NCBI GenBank assembly: GCA_017854255.1
Contig: JAFMIA010000005.1
Coordinates: 17,857-81,856 of the forward strand
Reading direction: 5' to 3'
Source of the DNA: Pseudomonadales bacterium
Lineage (GTDB): Bacteria > Pseudomonadota > Gammaproteobacteria > Pseudomonadales > Azotimanducaceae
DNA: 64,000 nt
In this document: positions 36,025 to 46,442 of the stretch, piece by piece
Numbering within the stretch: position 1 is the stretch's first letter
Layout of the letters: the number at the start of each line of letters is the position of its first letter
Made by a program: the position numbers and the translations under genes
Notes under the pieces: model-generated
What the model was told of the DNA's origin: nothing
Database searches by the model: none
Seen by the model: the letters and a program-made list of their open reading frames with translations, nothing else

Positions 36025-37161
36025 ATGGCGTGGAATGAACCCGGAAATAATGGTGAGAAAGACCCTTGGGGCAGTCGCCAAGACCAGGGGCCGCCCGATT
36101 TAGATGAGGCGTTTAAGAAACTTAAAGAGAATTTAGGTGGTATGTTCGGCGGCGGGAGCGGCGCTGGCGGGGCTTCTGCCGGCGGGGGTGGATTGAAATC
36201 GTCCCTGGTTGCCATCGTGCTAGGGGTGCTTGTCATTGGTTATGGCTTTATGGGCATCTATACATTGGACGAACAAGAACGCGGCGTTGTCCTTCGATTT
36301 GGTAAGGTTCAGGAAGCGGTTGTCATGCCGGGTCTGAGTTGGTACCCACCGATTGTAGACCAAGTGATCATCCACAATACCTCAAGAGTTCGCTCGCATC
36401 CGCACGACTCGGAAATGCTGACCGAAGACGAAAACATTGTGAAGGTTAAGCTCACGGTGCAGTACGTGATCGACAACGTGAAAGACTACGCATTGCAGGT
36501 CAGAGAGCCAGAAAAAAGTCTGCATCAGTCCACCGAAAGTGCCGTTCGGCATGTGGTTGGCAGCACCGAAATGGATGAGGTGCTAACCGAAGGCCGGGCC
36601 GTGATGGGGGATGAAATCAAAATCCGAATTCAGGACTATATGAACACCTATGGCACAGGGATCTTTGTGACACAGGTTAACGTTGATGAGACTGCGCCAC
36701 CGGACGCGGTCCGGGAAGCTTTTGATGAAGTGATTCGAGCGCGAGAAGACGAAGTTCGGGTTCGTAACGAAGCAGATGCCTATGCTAACCAAGTAATACC
36801 GGAGGCGCGAGGTGAGGCGCAACGTTATCTGGAGGAGTCTGAAGGTTATCGGCAGCGCGTTGTTGCGCAGGCAAACGGTGAAGCCCAGCGGTTTAGCAAG
36901 CTCTACGTCGAATACAAAGCCGCGCCAGAAGTGACGCGCGAGCGAATGTATCTCGACACGATGGAAGCCGTTATGTCGAATGCGTCGAAGGTCATGATCG
37001 ATGTTGAAGGCGGTAATAACATGATGTACCTGCCACTTGATCGGATGATGCAACAAGCCGGCGCGGTGTCAAGACTCAATGGCGGTATGGCCGGATCGGA
37101 CTCGATCTCCCAGCGTCCGCAAGATAACACCTCCGTCCGAACCCGTCGGGATCGACAGTAA
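36025..37161 (+). CDS. hflK: FtsH protease modulator HflK
   Basis: SPFH/band 7 membrane protein that with HflC forms a cage around the FtsH protease. 378 residues from ATG 36025; an in-frame TTG twelve bases earlier is less likely since GGAGAAG lies between. The N-terminus is Gly- and Pro-rich (WNEPGNN, GGGSGAGGASAGGGG), followed by one transmembrane segment at about 60-80 and the band 7 domain (YTLDEQERGVVLRFGKV onwards). A helical region follows, with ARGEAQRYLEESEGY. The SPFH part faces the periplasm. hflC follows after 18 bases. Confidence 0.97.
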   Translation: MAWNEPGNNGEKDPWGSRQDQGPPDLDEAFKKLKENLGGMFGGGSGAGGASAGGGGLKSSLVAIVLGVLVIGYGFMGIYTLDEQERGVVLRFGKVQEAVVMPGLSWYPPIVDQVIIHNTSRVRSHPHDSEMLTEDENIVKVKLTVQYVIDNVKDYALQVREPEKSLHQSTESAVRHVVGSTEMDEVLTEGRAVMGDEIKIRIQDYMNTYGTGIFVTQVNVDETAPPDAVREAFDEVIRAREDEVRVRNEADAYANQVIPEARGEAQRYLEESEGYRQRVVAQANGEAQRFSKLYVEYKAAPEVTRERMYLDTMEAVMSNASKVMIDVEGGNNMMYLPLDRMMQQAGAVSRLNGGMAGSDSISQRPQDNTSVRTRRDRQ

Positions 37162-37179
37162 AACCTTAGGAGAGACACC

Positions 37180-38055
37180 ATGTCGAATCGTTTAGCAGTC
37201 ATTATCGTTTTCGTGGCCGGCCTATTGTTTGTCGGCTCCAATTCTATTTATATCCTCAATGAGATGGAGCGCGGGGTATTATTGCGGGTGGGTGCTGTTG
37301 TGAATGCCGATATCCCAACGGGCATCCACTTGAAACTGCCGTTTATCGAGGAAGTAAGAGCCTTTGATGGTCGGGTCCTCACGGTGGATGCGCCAGCCGA
37401 GCGGTTTTTAACCTTGGAAAAAAAGGCGTTGATTGTTGATTCTTTTGCCAAGTTCAGAATCAAGAAAGTTGAGAAATACTATACCGCAACCTCCGGTGAT
37501 CAGCGTCGGGCAGAAGAACTGTTGAAGCAACGAATTAATAATGGTCTGCGAAACGAGATCAGTAAGCGCACCTTACATGAAGTTGTGTCTGGACAGCGCG
37601 ATGAGTTAATGATCGATCTGGTTGCCAGCCTGAATGAGGTGGCGGACCAAGAGCTCGGGGTAGAAGTCGTTGATGTTCGAGTCAAACGCATTGATTTGCC
37701 CCAAGAGGTGAGTCAGTCGGTTTACAATCGAATGAATACTGAGCGTGATATCGAAGCCAAAGAGCATCGTGCGAAAGGCCAGGAACTCGCGGTGGGTATT
37801 CGAGCGGATGCGGACCGGCAGCGGGAAGTCATTTTAGCTCAGGCCTATGGTCAAGCTGAGATCGTTCGGGGTGAGGGCGATGCAGAGGCGGCTGGAACCT
37901 ATGCCAAGGCATTTAATGAAGACAAAGAGTTCTACAAGTTTTATCGCAGCATGGCGGCATATAAACGCACCTTTGCGCAAAAGAGCGATATGCTTATTTT
38001 GGATCCCAACAGCGACTTCTTTAAATATTTGAACAACAGTACCCTAGAAAAATGA
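37180..38055 (+). CDS. hflC: FtsH protease modulator HflC
   Basis: Partner of HflK. 291 residues: N-terminal transmembrane segment at about 5-25, then the SPFH domain (NEMERGVLLRVGAV, LKLPFIEEVRAFDGRVLTVD) and a long helix (AEIVRGEGDAEAAGTYAKAFNEDKEF split over about 225-255). The C-terminal DMLILDPNSDFFKYL is typical of the family. AGGAGAG precedes the ATG. HflK and HflC are about equal in amount in characterised bacteria and the tandem order here agrees. Confidence 0.97.
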   Translation: MSNRLAVIIVFVAGLLFVGSNSIYILNEMERGVLLRVGAVVNADIPTGIHLKLPFIEEVRAFDGRVLTVDAPAERFLTLEKKALIVDSFAKFRIKKVEKYYTATSGDQRRAEELLKQRINNGLRNEISKRTLHEVVSGQRDELMIDLVASLNEVADQELGVEVVDVRVKRIDLPQEVSQSVYNRMNTERDIEAKEHRAKGQELAVGIRADADRQREVILAQAYGQAEIVRGEGDAEAAGTYAKAFNEDKEFYKFYRSMAAYKRTFAQKSDMLILDPNSDFFKYLNNSTLEK

Positions 38056-38096
38056 TCATAGCCCTCGGCTTGTAGGCAGGTAAGGCTTGTCAGCAG

Positions 38097-38288
38097 ATGA
38101 CGCTGGATCATCTTTGGATCGCGCTTTGTCTGGTGCTGGTTATTGAGGGCCTGTTGCCGTTTGCGTCACCTAAGGCTTGGAAGGCAATGGTGATGCAGGC
38201 TCAGGGACTCGATGAACGATCGCTTAGAATAGTCGGTCTGGTATTGATGGTGCTCGGCACCTTGATGCTGTACTGGTTGAACGGTTAG
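38097..38288 (+). CDS. DUF2065 small membrane protein (YjeT family)
   Basis: 63 residues with two hydrophobic segments (about 5-22 and 43-61) joined by a short loop that carries FASPKAWKAMVMQ, the family signature. YjeT of E. coli lies in the same position after hflC. Its function is unknown; the location next to hflKC and the membrane topology suggest, without proof, a link to the FtsH complex. It is 41 bases after hflC and 14 before hisZ. Confidence 0.9.
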   Translation: MTLDHLWIALCLVLVIEGLLPFASPKAWKAMVMQAQGLDERSLRIVGLVLMVLGTLMLYWLNG

Positions 38289-38302
38289 GAAGTAAGGGCG
38301 TT

Positions 38303-39475
38303 ATGACCATAGAGCACTGGCTCCTCCCAGATGGTGTCGAAGACATCTTGCCTGAGACCGCGAGCAAGATAGAGCAAGGTCGCAGGATTCTGTTGGACCT
38401 CTTTCGAAGCTGGGGATATGAGTACATCATTCCACCAAAGCTTGAGTATCTGGAATCGCTGCTAACCGGCACCGGGCGAGATCTCGATCTAAAAACCTTT
38501 AAAGTGATTGATCAGCTGTCAGGCCGGATGATGGGGCTGCCGGCAGACTTGACCCCTCAAGCGGCACGGATCGATGCACACAGCTTGGGTCAGGATGCGG
38601 TGACCCGACTATGCTATGCGGATTTTGTTTTGCAAAGTCGCCCGGCGCACATGCTGGCATCGCGTAGTCCTCTGAAAGTGGGTGCCGAGCTCTTCGGTGA
38701 ACCAAGCCTTGCAGGGGACGTCGAGATCATCAGTTTGATGATTGAAGCGCTTAATCAATTGGGCATGCAATCGGTTCAGCTTGAACTGGGCGACGTGCGA
38801 TTTTTTAGGGCGCTGATGGCCGAGACAGCATTGCCGGAACCGGTTCAGACGCAATTCTTTGATTTGGTTCAAAAAAAAGCGCACGACGAATTAGCAGAGA
38901 TGACCCAGAGGCACGCATTGCCCGACGCGCTCGCTGAATTGATCTGTGAGCTCCCGATGATGGCTGGTGACAACCGAATTCTTGATCAAGTCAAAGATAA
39001 ATTCAAAGATTGGCCGGGCCTCGTTGCTGCAATCGATGACTTGGCTTATCTCAGCGAACTGATCAGTGCCCGAAATCAAAATGTACAAGTGAGCTTTGAT
39101 TTATCGGAATTGCGCGGGCTGCATTATCACACGGGCATGGTCTTTTCGGTGTTCCTCCGAGAGTCGGGTCAGAGCGTGGCTCGGGGCGGCCGCTACGATA
39201 ATATTGGCGCTGTGTTCGGCCGGGCGCGTCCTGCCACCGGATTTGATATCGAACTGCTGATGATCAGCGAAACCATTCCAACCGTGCCAGACGCCAGGCG
39301 TGTTCATGTGGTTGCCCATGCCGATGGTAATCTGCAAGAACAGTGGCGAATGATTGAACAGCTGCGAGCCTCGGGAGATATTGTGCTTGAAGGCGAAGCG
39401 ATTAAATCTCCTGGCGATTGGGACCTGGTTTGGCTGACAGACGAGTGGCAACTTAGAGAGATTACGAGTGAATGA
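38303..39475 (+). CDS. hisZ: ATP phosphoribosyltransferase regulatory subunit HisZ
   Basis: Paralogue of histidyl-tRNA synthetase that lacks aminoacylation and forms an octamer with the short form of HisG, the first enzyme of histidine synthesis. 390 residues. The N-terminal LLPDGVEDILPETASKIEQ and the class II core (LFRSWGYEYIIPPKLEYLESLL, then ADLTPQAARI) are present, as is the GRYDNIGAVFG segment that replaces synthetase motif 3. There is no anticodon-binding domain. Its presence means this organism uses the HisG-short/HisZ system, unlike E. coli. The location between DUF2065 and purA is shared with pseudomonads. Confidence 0.95.
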   Translation: MTIEHWLLPDGVEDILPETASKIEQGRRILLDLFRSWGYEYIIPPKLEYLESLLTGTGRDLDLKTFKVIDQLSGRMMGLPADLTPQAARIDAHSLGQDAVTRLCYADFVLQSRPAHMLASRSPLKVGAELFGEPSLAGDVEIISLMIEALNQLGMQSVQLELGDVRFFRALMAETALPEPVQTQFFDLVQKKAHDELAEMTQRHALPDALAELICELPMMAGDNRILDQVKDKFKDWPGLVAAIDDLAYLSELISARNQNVQVSFDLSELRGLHYHTGMVFSVFLRESGQSVARGGRYDNIGAVFGRARPATGFDIELLMISETIPTVPDARRVHVVAHADGNLQEQWRMIEQLRASGDIVLEGEAIKSPGDWDLVWLTDEWQLREITSE

Positions 39476-40765
<1,290 letters not shown>

Positions 40766-40861
40766 GCCGCACAATCAGGGCGGGGCCTTCCGTTTGCGCG
40801 GTCTTATCGGGTCGACTCATAATGTGCTCGTTCGATCAAGACTTCATCAAAAGGGAGTGGG

Positions 40862-41827
40862 ATGTTTAGCACGATAAAGGATATGCCTGGAATTGGGTTT
40901 GGGTTGTGGAAAATACCCCAGGCGGGATGCGCAGAGGTTGTGTTTGAAGCGGTAAAAGCCGGTTATCGTCATTTTGATTCTGCTGCGGATTATGGCAACG
41001 AGGCGCAGGTGGGCGAAGGCCTGGCCCGGGCACTGGCTGCTGGGTTGTGCGCGCGCTCTGATCTTTGGATTACCTCTAAACTTTGGAACACCTACCATCA
41101 TCCAGACCACGTTCCCATGGCGCTTGATCGGACGCTGCGCGATTTACAGCTGGATTATTTGGATTTGTACCTGGTTCATTTCCCAATTGCATTGGCGTTT
41201 GTGCCCTTCGAGACGCGCTACCCGCCTGAATGGATCGAGGACCCTGACGCAGTTGAACCCGTAATGCGCCTCGCGAAAGTGCCTTTGCAGGATACTTGGG
41301 CGGCGATGTCGCAGCTCAAGGCTTCTGGCCGGGTCGGCCATATTGGTGTCTGCAACTATAATGCGGGGTTGCTTCAAGACCTGATGAACTATGCGGCGAC
41401 GGCCCCAGAAGTGTTGCAGCTAGAAGCCCATCCTTATTTAACCCAAGAACGGATGATTCGATTTGCCCAACAAAAGGGCTTGGCGGTTTCGGCCTTTTCA
41501 CCGCTTGGTGCGACCTCGTATTTAGAATTGGATATGGCTGATGCACAAGAGTTGGTGCTGGATCATCCAACCATTCGCGAGATAGCGGGCGAGGCCTCGA
41601 AAACACCGGCCCAAATCGTGCTGCGGTGGGGCGTTCAAAGACAAACATCGGTCATTGTTAAAAGCGTTCAGGGGCATCGAATGCGTGAAAATCTTGCGAT
41701 CACAGATTTCGTGTTATCAAAAGAACAGATGGATCGGATTAGTCGGCTGAATCAAAACCGTCGGTTTAATGATCCAGGCGCTTTCTGTGAGGCCGCGTTT
41801 AACACCTTTCATCCGATCTATGATTGA
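40862..41827 (+). CDS. Aldo/keto reductase (xylose/aldose reductase-like)
   Basis: NAD(P)H-dependent carbonyl reductase with a TIM-barrel fold. 321 residues. The full catalytic tetrad is present: Asp39 (HFDSA), Tyr44 (ADYGNE), Lys73 (TSKLW) and His106 (LVHFP). The long insert after the His (FETRYPPEWIEDP) and the length resemble the xylose-reductase branch (AKR2) more than the shorter bacterial 2,5-diketogluconate reductases. The coenzyme motif is VIVKSVQGHRMREN. GGGAGTGGG precedes the ATG. It is in the same direction as the dehydrogenase that follows after 226 bases. The physiological substrate is unknown. Confidence 0.9.
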   Translation: MFSTIKDMPGIGFGLWKIPQAGCAEVVFEAVKAGYRHFDSAADYGNEAQVGEGLARALAAGLCARSDLWITSKLWNTYHHPDHVPMALDRTLRDLQLDYLDLYLVHFPIALAFVPFETRYPPEWIEDPDAVEPVMRLAKVPLQDTWAAMSQLKASGRVGHIGVCNYNAGLLQDLMNYAATAPEVLQLEAHPYLTQERMIRFAQQKGLAVSAFSPLGATSYLELDMADAQELVLDHPTIREIAGEASKTPAQIVLRWGVQRQTSVIVKSVQGHRMRENLAITDFVLSKEQMDRISRLNQNRRFNDPGAFCEAAFNTFHPIYD

Positions 41828-42053
41828 TCACCTCGTTTGGCAATGCGTCACCTAAAAAGCGTGCGCTGTTGCCCCAGATATCGGCTGGATCCTGCGCGCA
41901 GGCCTCGTGTAATCTAATTTCAGAATGCTGCGCCAAGTTTTATTGGGTCTGCAAGACAGCATCACCAAGGTGTCTTTTGGCGTGTCCGCTCATTAGAGCA
42001 GTCAAGGCGATACGACAAAACGGGTACAACCTATCCTTACAAGGAGCAGATCG

Positions 42054-43109
42054 ATGTTAATAAACCATGAAAAACTGAAAGGGTTTGCGCAGGCTGTTTT
42101 TGAGCGCCTAGGCGCGCAAGCGGACAAAGCCTTCGAAACCGCCGATCACTTGGTTGAGGCAAACTTAAAGGGTCACGACTCTCACGGTGTTGGCATGATT
42201 CCAAACTACGTGGGCAGTGCGCTGCGGGGCGGTCTACAGGTGAATGCCGACGCAAGAGTTGTGAAAGATCAAGGCGCTGTCTTATTGGTTGATGGCGGCT
42301 TTGGCTTTGGTCAGGTGGTGGGTCGTCAGGCGACTGATTTAGGGATCGAGAAAGCCAAAGCGATGGGCATAGCTTGCATTGGTTCTCGAAACAACCATCA
42401 TTTAGGCCGGATCGGGTCTTATGCAGAGCAGTGCGTGGCCGCAGGCATGGTTTCAATTCACTTTGTCAACGTGGTGGGGCATCCACCCTTTGTTTCAATG
42501 TGGGGTGGGCGCGATAAACGCCTTCAAACCAACCCGTTTTGCTGTGGTGTGCCGACTGAGTCCGAGCCATTGATTCTGGACATGGCGACGAGCGCCATCG
42601 CTTTGGGCAAGGTTCGCGTGGCGGATATGAAAAATGAACTGGTGCCTGAAAATGCCTTGTTCGATGCGGCAGGCAGACCAACGCGAGACCCGGCAGTTAT
42701 TGCCGAAGGTGGATCACTCGGGCCTTTTGGGCAGCACAAGGGTTCTGGTCTTGCCCTCATGTGCGAGTTGCTGGGCGGCGCCTTAGCGGGCGAATGGACG
42801 ATGCAGGATATTGATCAGCAGAAAGAGATCACGGTCAATCATATGTTAATGCTGATTCTTGACCCCAACGTGTTTGGTGGCGTGCAAGGGTTTCGTCGTG
42901 AAGTCGCGGGCATGCAAGCCTATGCTCGCAGCGCAGCCCCAGCTGAAGGGTTTGATGAGGTGCGCTTGCCCGGTGATCCCGAGCGGGCATCCCGGCGTGA
43001 AAGGCTTTCCTCGGGGATCCCGATTGACCCGCAATCTTGGGGTGCGATTTGCGAGGCTGCCGAAAATTCGGGGCTAACAAGCTCCGAAATTGCTGGTTTG
43101 GTCGACTAG
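42054..43109 (+). CDS. Ldh2-family malate/lactate/hydroxycarboxylate dehydrogenase
   Basis: NAD(P)-dependent oxidoreductase of the Ldh_2 family, which is unrelated to classical lactate dehydrogenases. 351 residues. The N-terminal VEANLKGHDSHGV pattern and SRNNHHLGRIGSYAEQ, with the catalytic His, are typical. So are NPFCCGVPTESEPLILDMATSA (nucleotide site) and LGPFGQHKGSGLALMCELLGGALAG. The length and pattern are close to YbiC (hydroxycarboxylate dehydrogenase B) of E. coli. Substrate assignment is uncertain. An AAGGAG site precedes the ATG. In the 226-base gap upstream (41828-42053) I see no gene. Confidence 0.88.
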   Translation: MLINHEKLKGFAQAVFERLGAQADKAFETADHLVEANLKGHDSHGVGMIPNYVGSALRGGLQVNADARVVKDQGAVLLVDGGFGFGQVVGRQATDLGIEKAKAMGIACIGSRNNHHLGRIGSYAEQCVAAGMVSIHFVNVVGHPPFVSMWGGRDKRLQTNPFCCGVPTESEPLILDMATSAIALGKVRVADMKNELVPENALFDAAGRPTRDPAVIAEGGSLGPFGQHKGSGLALMCELLGGALAGEWTMQDIDQQKEITVNHMLMLILDPNVFGGVQGFRREVAGMQAYARSAAPAEGFDEVRLPGDPERASRRERLSSGIPIDPQSWGAICEAAENSGLTSSEIAGLVD

Positions 43110-43166
43110 GGCCCGTAGGGTCCTTGGCGTTGATTAACCGTTGGTGAGAAAATCTAGGGGTCATTG

Positions 43167-43201
43167 CCAGCATTGCGTTACAATGGCGCGCAAGATGCTG
43201 G
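43167..43201. other. Stable hairpin between the Ldh2 gene and tRNA-Leu
   Basis: Seven-base arms CCAGCAT/ATGCTGG close a second TGCG/CGCA stem with an 11-base loop. It lies 57 bases after the Ldh2 stop and 40 bases beyond the 3' end of the leftward tRNA. Neither strand has a T-run directly after it, so it may be a Rho-type or processing element rather than an intrinsic terminator. Confidence 0.4.
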
Positions 43202-43241
43202 GTGTGAAGCTCAGTAGAGGACAGATCAGCGGCTTTTCAAT

Positions 43242-43328
43242 TGGTGCCGAGGAGAGGACTTGAACCTCCACGGGGTTTCCCCCACTAGCACCTGAAGCTA
43301 GCGTGTCTACCAATTCCACCACCTCGGC
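43242..43328 (-). tRNA. tRNA-Leu (anticodon CAG)
   Basis: The minus strand folds as a class II tRNA: acceptor arms GCCGAGG/CCTCGGC with discriminator A and an encoded CCA at 43242-43244. D-arm TGGTGGAATTGGTAGACA, anticodon arm CTAGC-TTCAGGT-GCTAG with CAG at 43292-43294, a long variable arm GTGGGGGAAACCCCGT and T-arm with GTTCAAGTC. The 87-base length and variable arm fit leucine. The gene reads leftward, away from rnr. A small open frame across it (VVELVDTLASGAS..) is the well-known false protein from Leu tRNA genes. Confidence 0.97.
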
Positions 43329-43341
43329 AACGAGGAGCCGC

Positions 43342-43370
43342 AGATTACTAGGCGCTAGTGAATCTGTCAA
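43342..43370 (-). promoter_or_regulatory. Promoter of tRNA-Leu
   Basis: On the minus strand: TTGACA, exactly 17 bases, then TAATCT. The -10 lies 13 bases before the tRNA 5' end and is followed by a GC-rich stretch (GCGGCTCC), like the discriminators of stringently controlled stable-RNA promoters. This is the best sigma-70 match I found in the window. Confidence 0.78.
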
Positions 43371-43407
43371 CGCACGCACCCGGCCTGGGTCGTGTCAGGA
43401 GTCATAT

Positions 43408-45708
43408 TTGAATCAAAAAGATCCCCATTCATCGCGAGAAGCTGAGCGCTATGCGAATCCGATCGCCAGTCGAGAATTTATTCTGTCGATGATCACTGAG
43501 GCCGACCAGGCGCTCACAGCGCGCCAAATCGCGGGCCGGCTATCGCTCACCTCACCCGAGGACAAAAAAGCGCTCAAATCAAGGCTGGGTGCGATGCTTC
43601 GAAGTGGCCAGCTTGCCATGAATCAACGCTCAGGCTACCGCCTGCCCAATCCAGATGATATGCCAGAAGATGCCGTTGAAGGGGTGATCTCTGCGCACCC
43701 GGATGGGTTTGGGTTTTTGATGGTGCCCGGTGAGGCGCCGGATATTTATCTCAACCACCAGGTCATGCGGCGCGTAATGCATGGCGACAAAGTATTGGCG
43801 CGCATTAGCGCTGGTTTGGGGGGTAGACGGCCAGAAGCCGAGATTGAACGGGTTCTGACCCGCGCTTTTACCAGTATAGCTGGCCGAATCAGGTTGAAGC
43901 GCAAACAGATCGTATTAGAGCCCCTGTCCCGGAAAGTACACCAATCCATTCTGCTTGAAAAAGATCCTGCAGTACCGCTCAAAAATGGCCAAATTGCGGT
44001 GGCAATCATTACCGATTACGGCGATCGCGGCGGTGGTTTAAAAGGTCGGGTGGAACGAGTGATTGCAGACGACTTAACCCCGGAAATAGAAATTGAGGTG
44101 GTGTTAAAAAACCACGATCTGCCCAGGGTGTTTCCCGAGGACGTCGTTGCAGAGGCTGACGCCATAAAAATGCGCCTCGCGCCAGCAGACCTAAAGCATC
44201 GTGACGATTTGCGGCATCTACCCTTTGTGACCATCGATGGCTCGGATGCGCGGGATTTCGACGATGCGGTACTGGCTAAAGTCAGCCCAGAGGGCTTTAC
44301 GTTGTGGGTCGCGATTGCCGATGTCGCGCACTACGTTCGCCCGGGTCGTCCGCTTTATGATGAAGCTGTGAACCGGGGCACCAGTGTTTACTTTCCGCAG
44401 ATGGTGATACCGATGTTGCCTGAAAAACTCAGTAATGGGTTGTGTTCTCTAAGGCCGAATGAAGATCGCTTGGTGCTGGTGTGCGAGATGTCCTTCGATA
44501 CATTGGGCCGCAGGCTTGGCTATCGCTTTAGTGAAGCTGTGATCGAATCGAAAGCGCGGTTGATTTACGAGGACGTTGCCCATTGGCTTGATCATAAGGC
44601 CGCGCCCTCAGAGCTTGCGCCGCCTGTTCTTGAGTCGCTCGAGGCACTGCATCAGGTTTACCAAGTGTTGCTGCAGCGCCGAGCCGAGCGGGGTGCGCTG
44701 GAAATTGAAACGCCTGAACTTCGGGTGCAGTGGGATGATGCGGGCAAGCTGTCCAGCATGGGCCAGGCATCACGGACCGAGGCGCACAAGCTGATCGAAG
44801 AATGCATGTTGGCGGCGAATGTCGCGATGGCCGATTTTATTCAAGCCACCAAAGGCGCTGGGTTATATCGGGTCCATGACGAGCCTGATCCCGAAAGCGT
44901 GACGCGTTTAGCGGGCACTTTGGCACAGTTTGGGCTTGCGCTGGACGCCGATTTAGGCCGGGTCACGACTCAGGACTTTCAGCGGATTTTAGATGCCAGT
45001 CGCGGCCAGCCGGCGGCTGCGGCGCTGCAGATGCTGGTTCTACGGTCGATGAACCAAGCCATTTACACCCCAGAGCATCGGCCACACTTCGGTTTGAATT
45101 ATCCAGGATATGCGCATTTTACGTCGCCGATTCGGCGGCTTGCGGATCTTGTGAATCATCAGTTGGTGAAATCTCAGCTTCGCAAGAAGGCAAAGCACGC
45201 GCCAAGTGAATTAAAACCGGAGGCACAAGCCTTGCTGACCGAGCTAGGCGAACGGGCCAGTATGACTGAGCGGCGTGCGGATGCAGCAGTCTATGAGGTT
45301 TTAGAGTGGTTGAAGTGCGAGTACTTAAAGCAGTTTCTCGGCGATACCTTTGAGGGTGTGATTACAACGGCGGTTAAATTTGGTTTGTTTGTCACCCTTG
45401 AGCCGATAATGGCTGAGGGCTTGATCCATATCGGCAATCTGAAACAGGATCATTTTAAGTTTGATGCAGAGCTCGGCGCCTTGGTGGGGACTCGCAGCCA
45501 CCAAATCTTGCGAATGGGCGATCGGGTGGTGGTGCAGCTCGAGTCGGTCGACAGCAGCTTGGGGCAGGTCAGTCTTGCACTGAGCGAACATGTGCCGCTG
45601 GCTCGCAAAGGCCAGTCAGCTGGGCGTCGAACGTCAGCTACAAAGGTTAAAAAAGCAAAGCAAGCTGGGGAAAAGAAACCAAAAAAACGGGGCAAACGTG
45701 AGCGATAA
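43408..45708 (+). CDS. rnr: Ribonuclease R
   Basis: Processive 3'-5' exoribonuclease that degrades structured RNA and acts in trans-translation and rRNA quality control. 766 residues. The start is the TTG at 43408, because AGGAG ends six bases before it and the family N-terminus (REAERYANPIASREFIL) begins just after; the longer open frame would run through the tRNA promoter and gene on the other strand. Order: winged-helix N-domain, two cold-shock domains, RNB catalytic domain with DGSDARDFDDAV (metal Asp residues), HFTSPIRRLADL-like AHFTSPIRR, S1 domain, and a Lys-rich tail (KVKKAKQAGEKKPKKRG). It overlaps rlmB by 11 bases. Confidence 0.97.
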   Translation: MNQKDPHSSREAERYANPIASREFILSMITEADQALTARQIAGRLSLTSPEDKKALKSRLGAMLRSGQLAMNQRSGYRLPNPDDMPEDAVEGVISAHPDGFGFLMVPGEAPDIYLNHQVMRRVMHGDKVLARISAGLGGRRPEAEIERVLTRAFTSIAGRIRLKRKQIVLEPLSRKVHQSILLEKDPAVPLKNGQIAVAIITDYGDRGGGLKGRVERVIADDLTPEIEIEVVLKNHDLPRVFPEDVVAEADAIKMRLAPADLKHRDDLRHLPFVTIDGSDARDFDDAVLAKVSPEGFTLWVAIADVAHYVRPGRPLYDEAVNRGTSVYFPQMVIPMLPEKLSNGLCSLRPNEDRLVLVCEMSFDTLGRRLGYRFSEAVIESKARLIYEDVAHWLDHKAAPSELAPPVLESLEALHQVYQVLLQRRAERGALEIETPELRVQWDDAGKLSSMGQASRTEAHKLIEECMLAANVAMADFIQATKGAGLYRVHDEPDPESVTRLAGTLAQFGLALDADLGRVTTQDFQRILDASRGQPAAAALQMLVLRSMNQAIYTPEHRPHFGLNYPGYAHFTSPIRRLADLVNHQLVKSQLRKKAKHAPSELKPEAQALLTELGERASMTERRADAAVYEVLEWLKCEYLKQFLGDTFEGVITTAVKFGLFVTLEPIMAEGLIHIGNLKQDHFKFDAELGALVGTRSHQILRMGDRVVVQLESVDSSLGQVSLALSEHVPLARKGQSAGRRTSATKVKKAKQAGEKKPKKRGKRER

Positions 45709-46435
45709 ATGGATTTATGGGTTTCATTCCGTTGAGCAGCAGCTGCTCAAAAGGGCGGTCGGAAAGGTTTATTTGCGTGATGGGCGCGGGGGTAAACGCA
45801 CAGAGTCTTTGGTGACGCTGGCGGAGTCCATGTCGGTTGAGATTGAGTATGTCGCCGACCTAGACGCGCTTTTGGGTGTTGGGGTACAGCATCAAGGCAT
45901 TGCCTTTTTAGGCTTTGATGCGCCGCCGGAGCCGAGTCGGTCCCTAGAAACCTTCTTGCAGCCCAAGGCGTCGCCCCGGACGCTTTTGGTATTAGATGGT
46001 GTGACGGATCCGGGTAATCTGGGCGCTTGTTTGCGCAGTGCGATGACCTTTGGGGTTGATGCGGTGGTGGTGCCGAAACACGGCTCGGCACCGATGAATG
46101 CGATTGTGATGAAACGTTCGGCTGGCGCGGCAGGGTTGGTCCCGGTGGTGGAGGTGGTTAATCTGTCGAGAAGTCTCCGTCAAATTAAAGAAGCTGGGTT
46201 TTGGGTGGTTGGGACGGCGCTCGGCGCTGAGACGCAGCTACCCGATTTCAACTTCAATATGGATACGGCCCTCGTGATGGGCTCAGAAGGGGACGGTCTG
46301 CGGTTTAATACGCGCAAGCAATGCGATGTTCTGGTTGAAATACCCATGCAGGTGGCAGATTTTAATTTAAACGTGAGTGTCGCCACCGGCGTCAGCCTGT
46401 ATGAGATTTTCAGACAACGGCGACAAGCGCTTTAA
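45698..46435 (+). CDS. rlmB: 23S rRNA (guanosine-2251-2'-O)-methyltransferase RlmB
   Basis: SpoU/SPOUT enzyme that methylates Gm2251 in the ribosomal P-site loop. 245 residues from GTG 45698, inside the end of rnr. The N-terminal substrate-binding domain starts WIYGFHSVEQQLL. The knotted catalytic domain shows motif 1 (VTDPGNLGACLRSAMTFG), motif 2 (LVMGSEGDGLR) and motif 3 (VADFNLNVSVATGVSLYE). The rnr-rlmB pair is conserved in gammaproteobacteria. The next gene, rpsF, has its own promoter. Confidence 0.96.
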   Translation: MSDKWIYGFHSVEQQLLKRAVGKVYLRDGRGGKRTESLVTLAESMSVEIEYVADLDALLGVGVQHQGIAFLGFDAPPEPSRSLETFLQPKASPRTLLVLDGVTDPGNLGACLRSAMTFGVDAVVVPKHGSAPMNAIVMKRSAGAAGLVPVVEVVNLSRSLRQIKEAGFWVVGTALGAETQLPDFNFNMDTALVMGSEGDGLRFNTRKQCDVLVEIPMQVADFNLNVSVATGVSLYEIFRQRRQAL

Positions 46436-46442
46436 CCAGCGT

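Noticed and set aside
41824..42060. A 78-codon, cysteine-rich plus-strand frame between the aldo/keto reductase and Ldh2 genes
   Set aside because: Composition is unnatural, it overlaps the start of the Ldh2 gene, and no family motif or ribosome site is seen.
40766..43328. Genomic island integrated at tRNA-Leu
   Set aside because: I found no repeat of the tRNA 3' end near purA and no integrase; only two ordinary genes lie between.
43161..43379. A 72-codon minus-strand frame containing VVELVDTLASGAS
   Set aside because: It translates tRNA-Leu and its flanks; this peptide is a familiar false protein produced by leucine tRNA genes.
43303..43407. Upstream extension of the rnr frame
   Set aside because: It would run through the tRNA promoter and the 5' part of the tRNA; the AGGAG-TTG at 43408 and family alignment give a better start.
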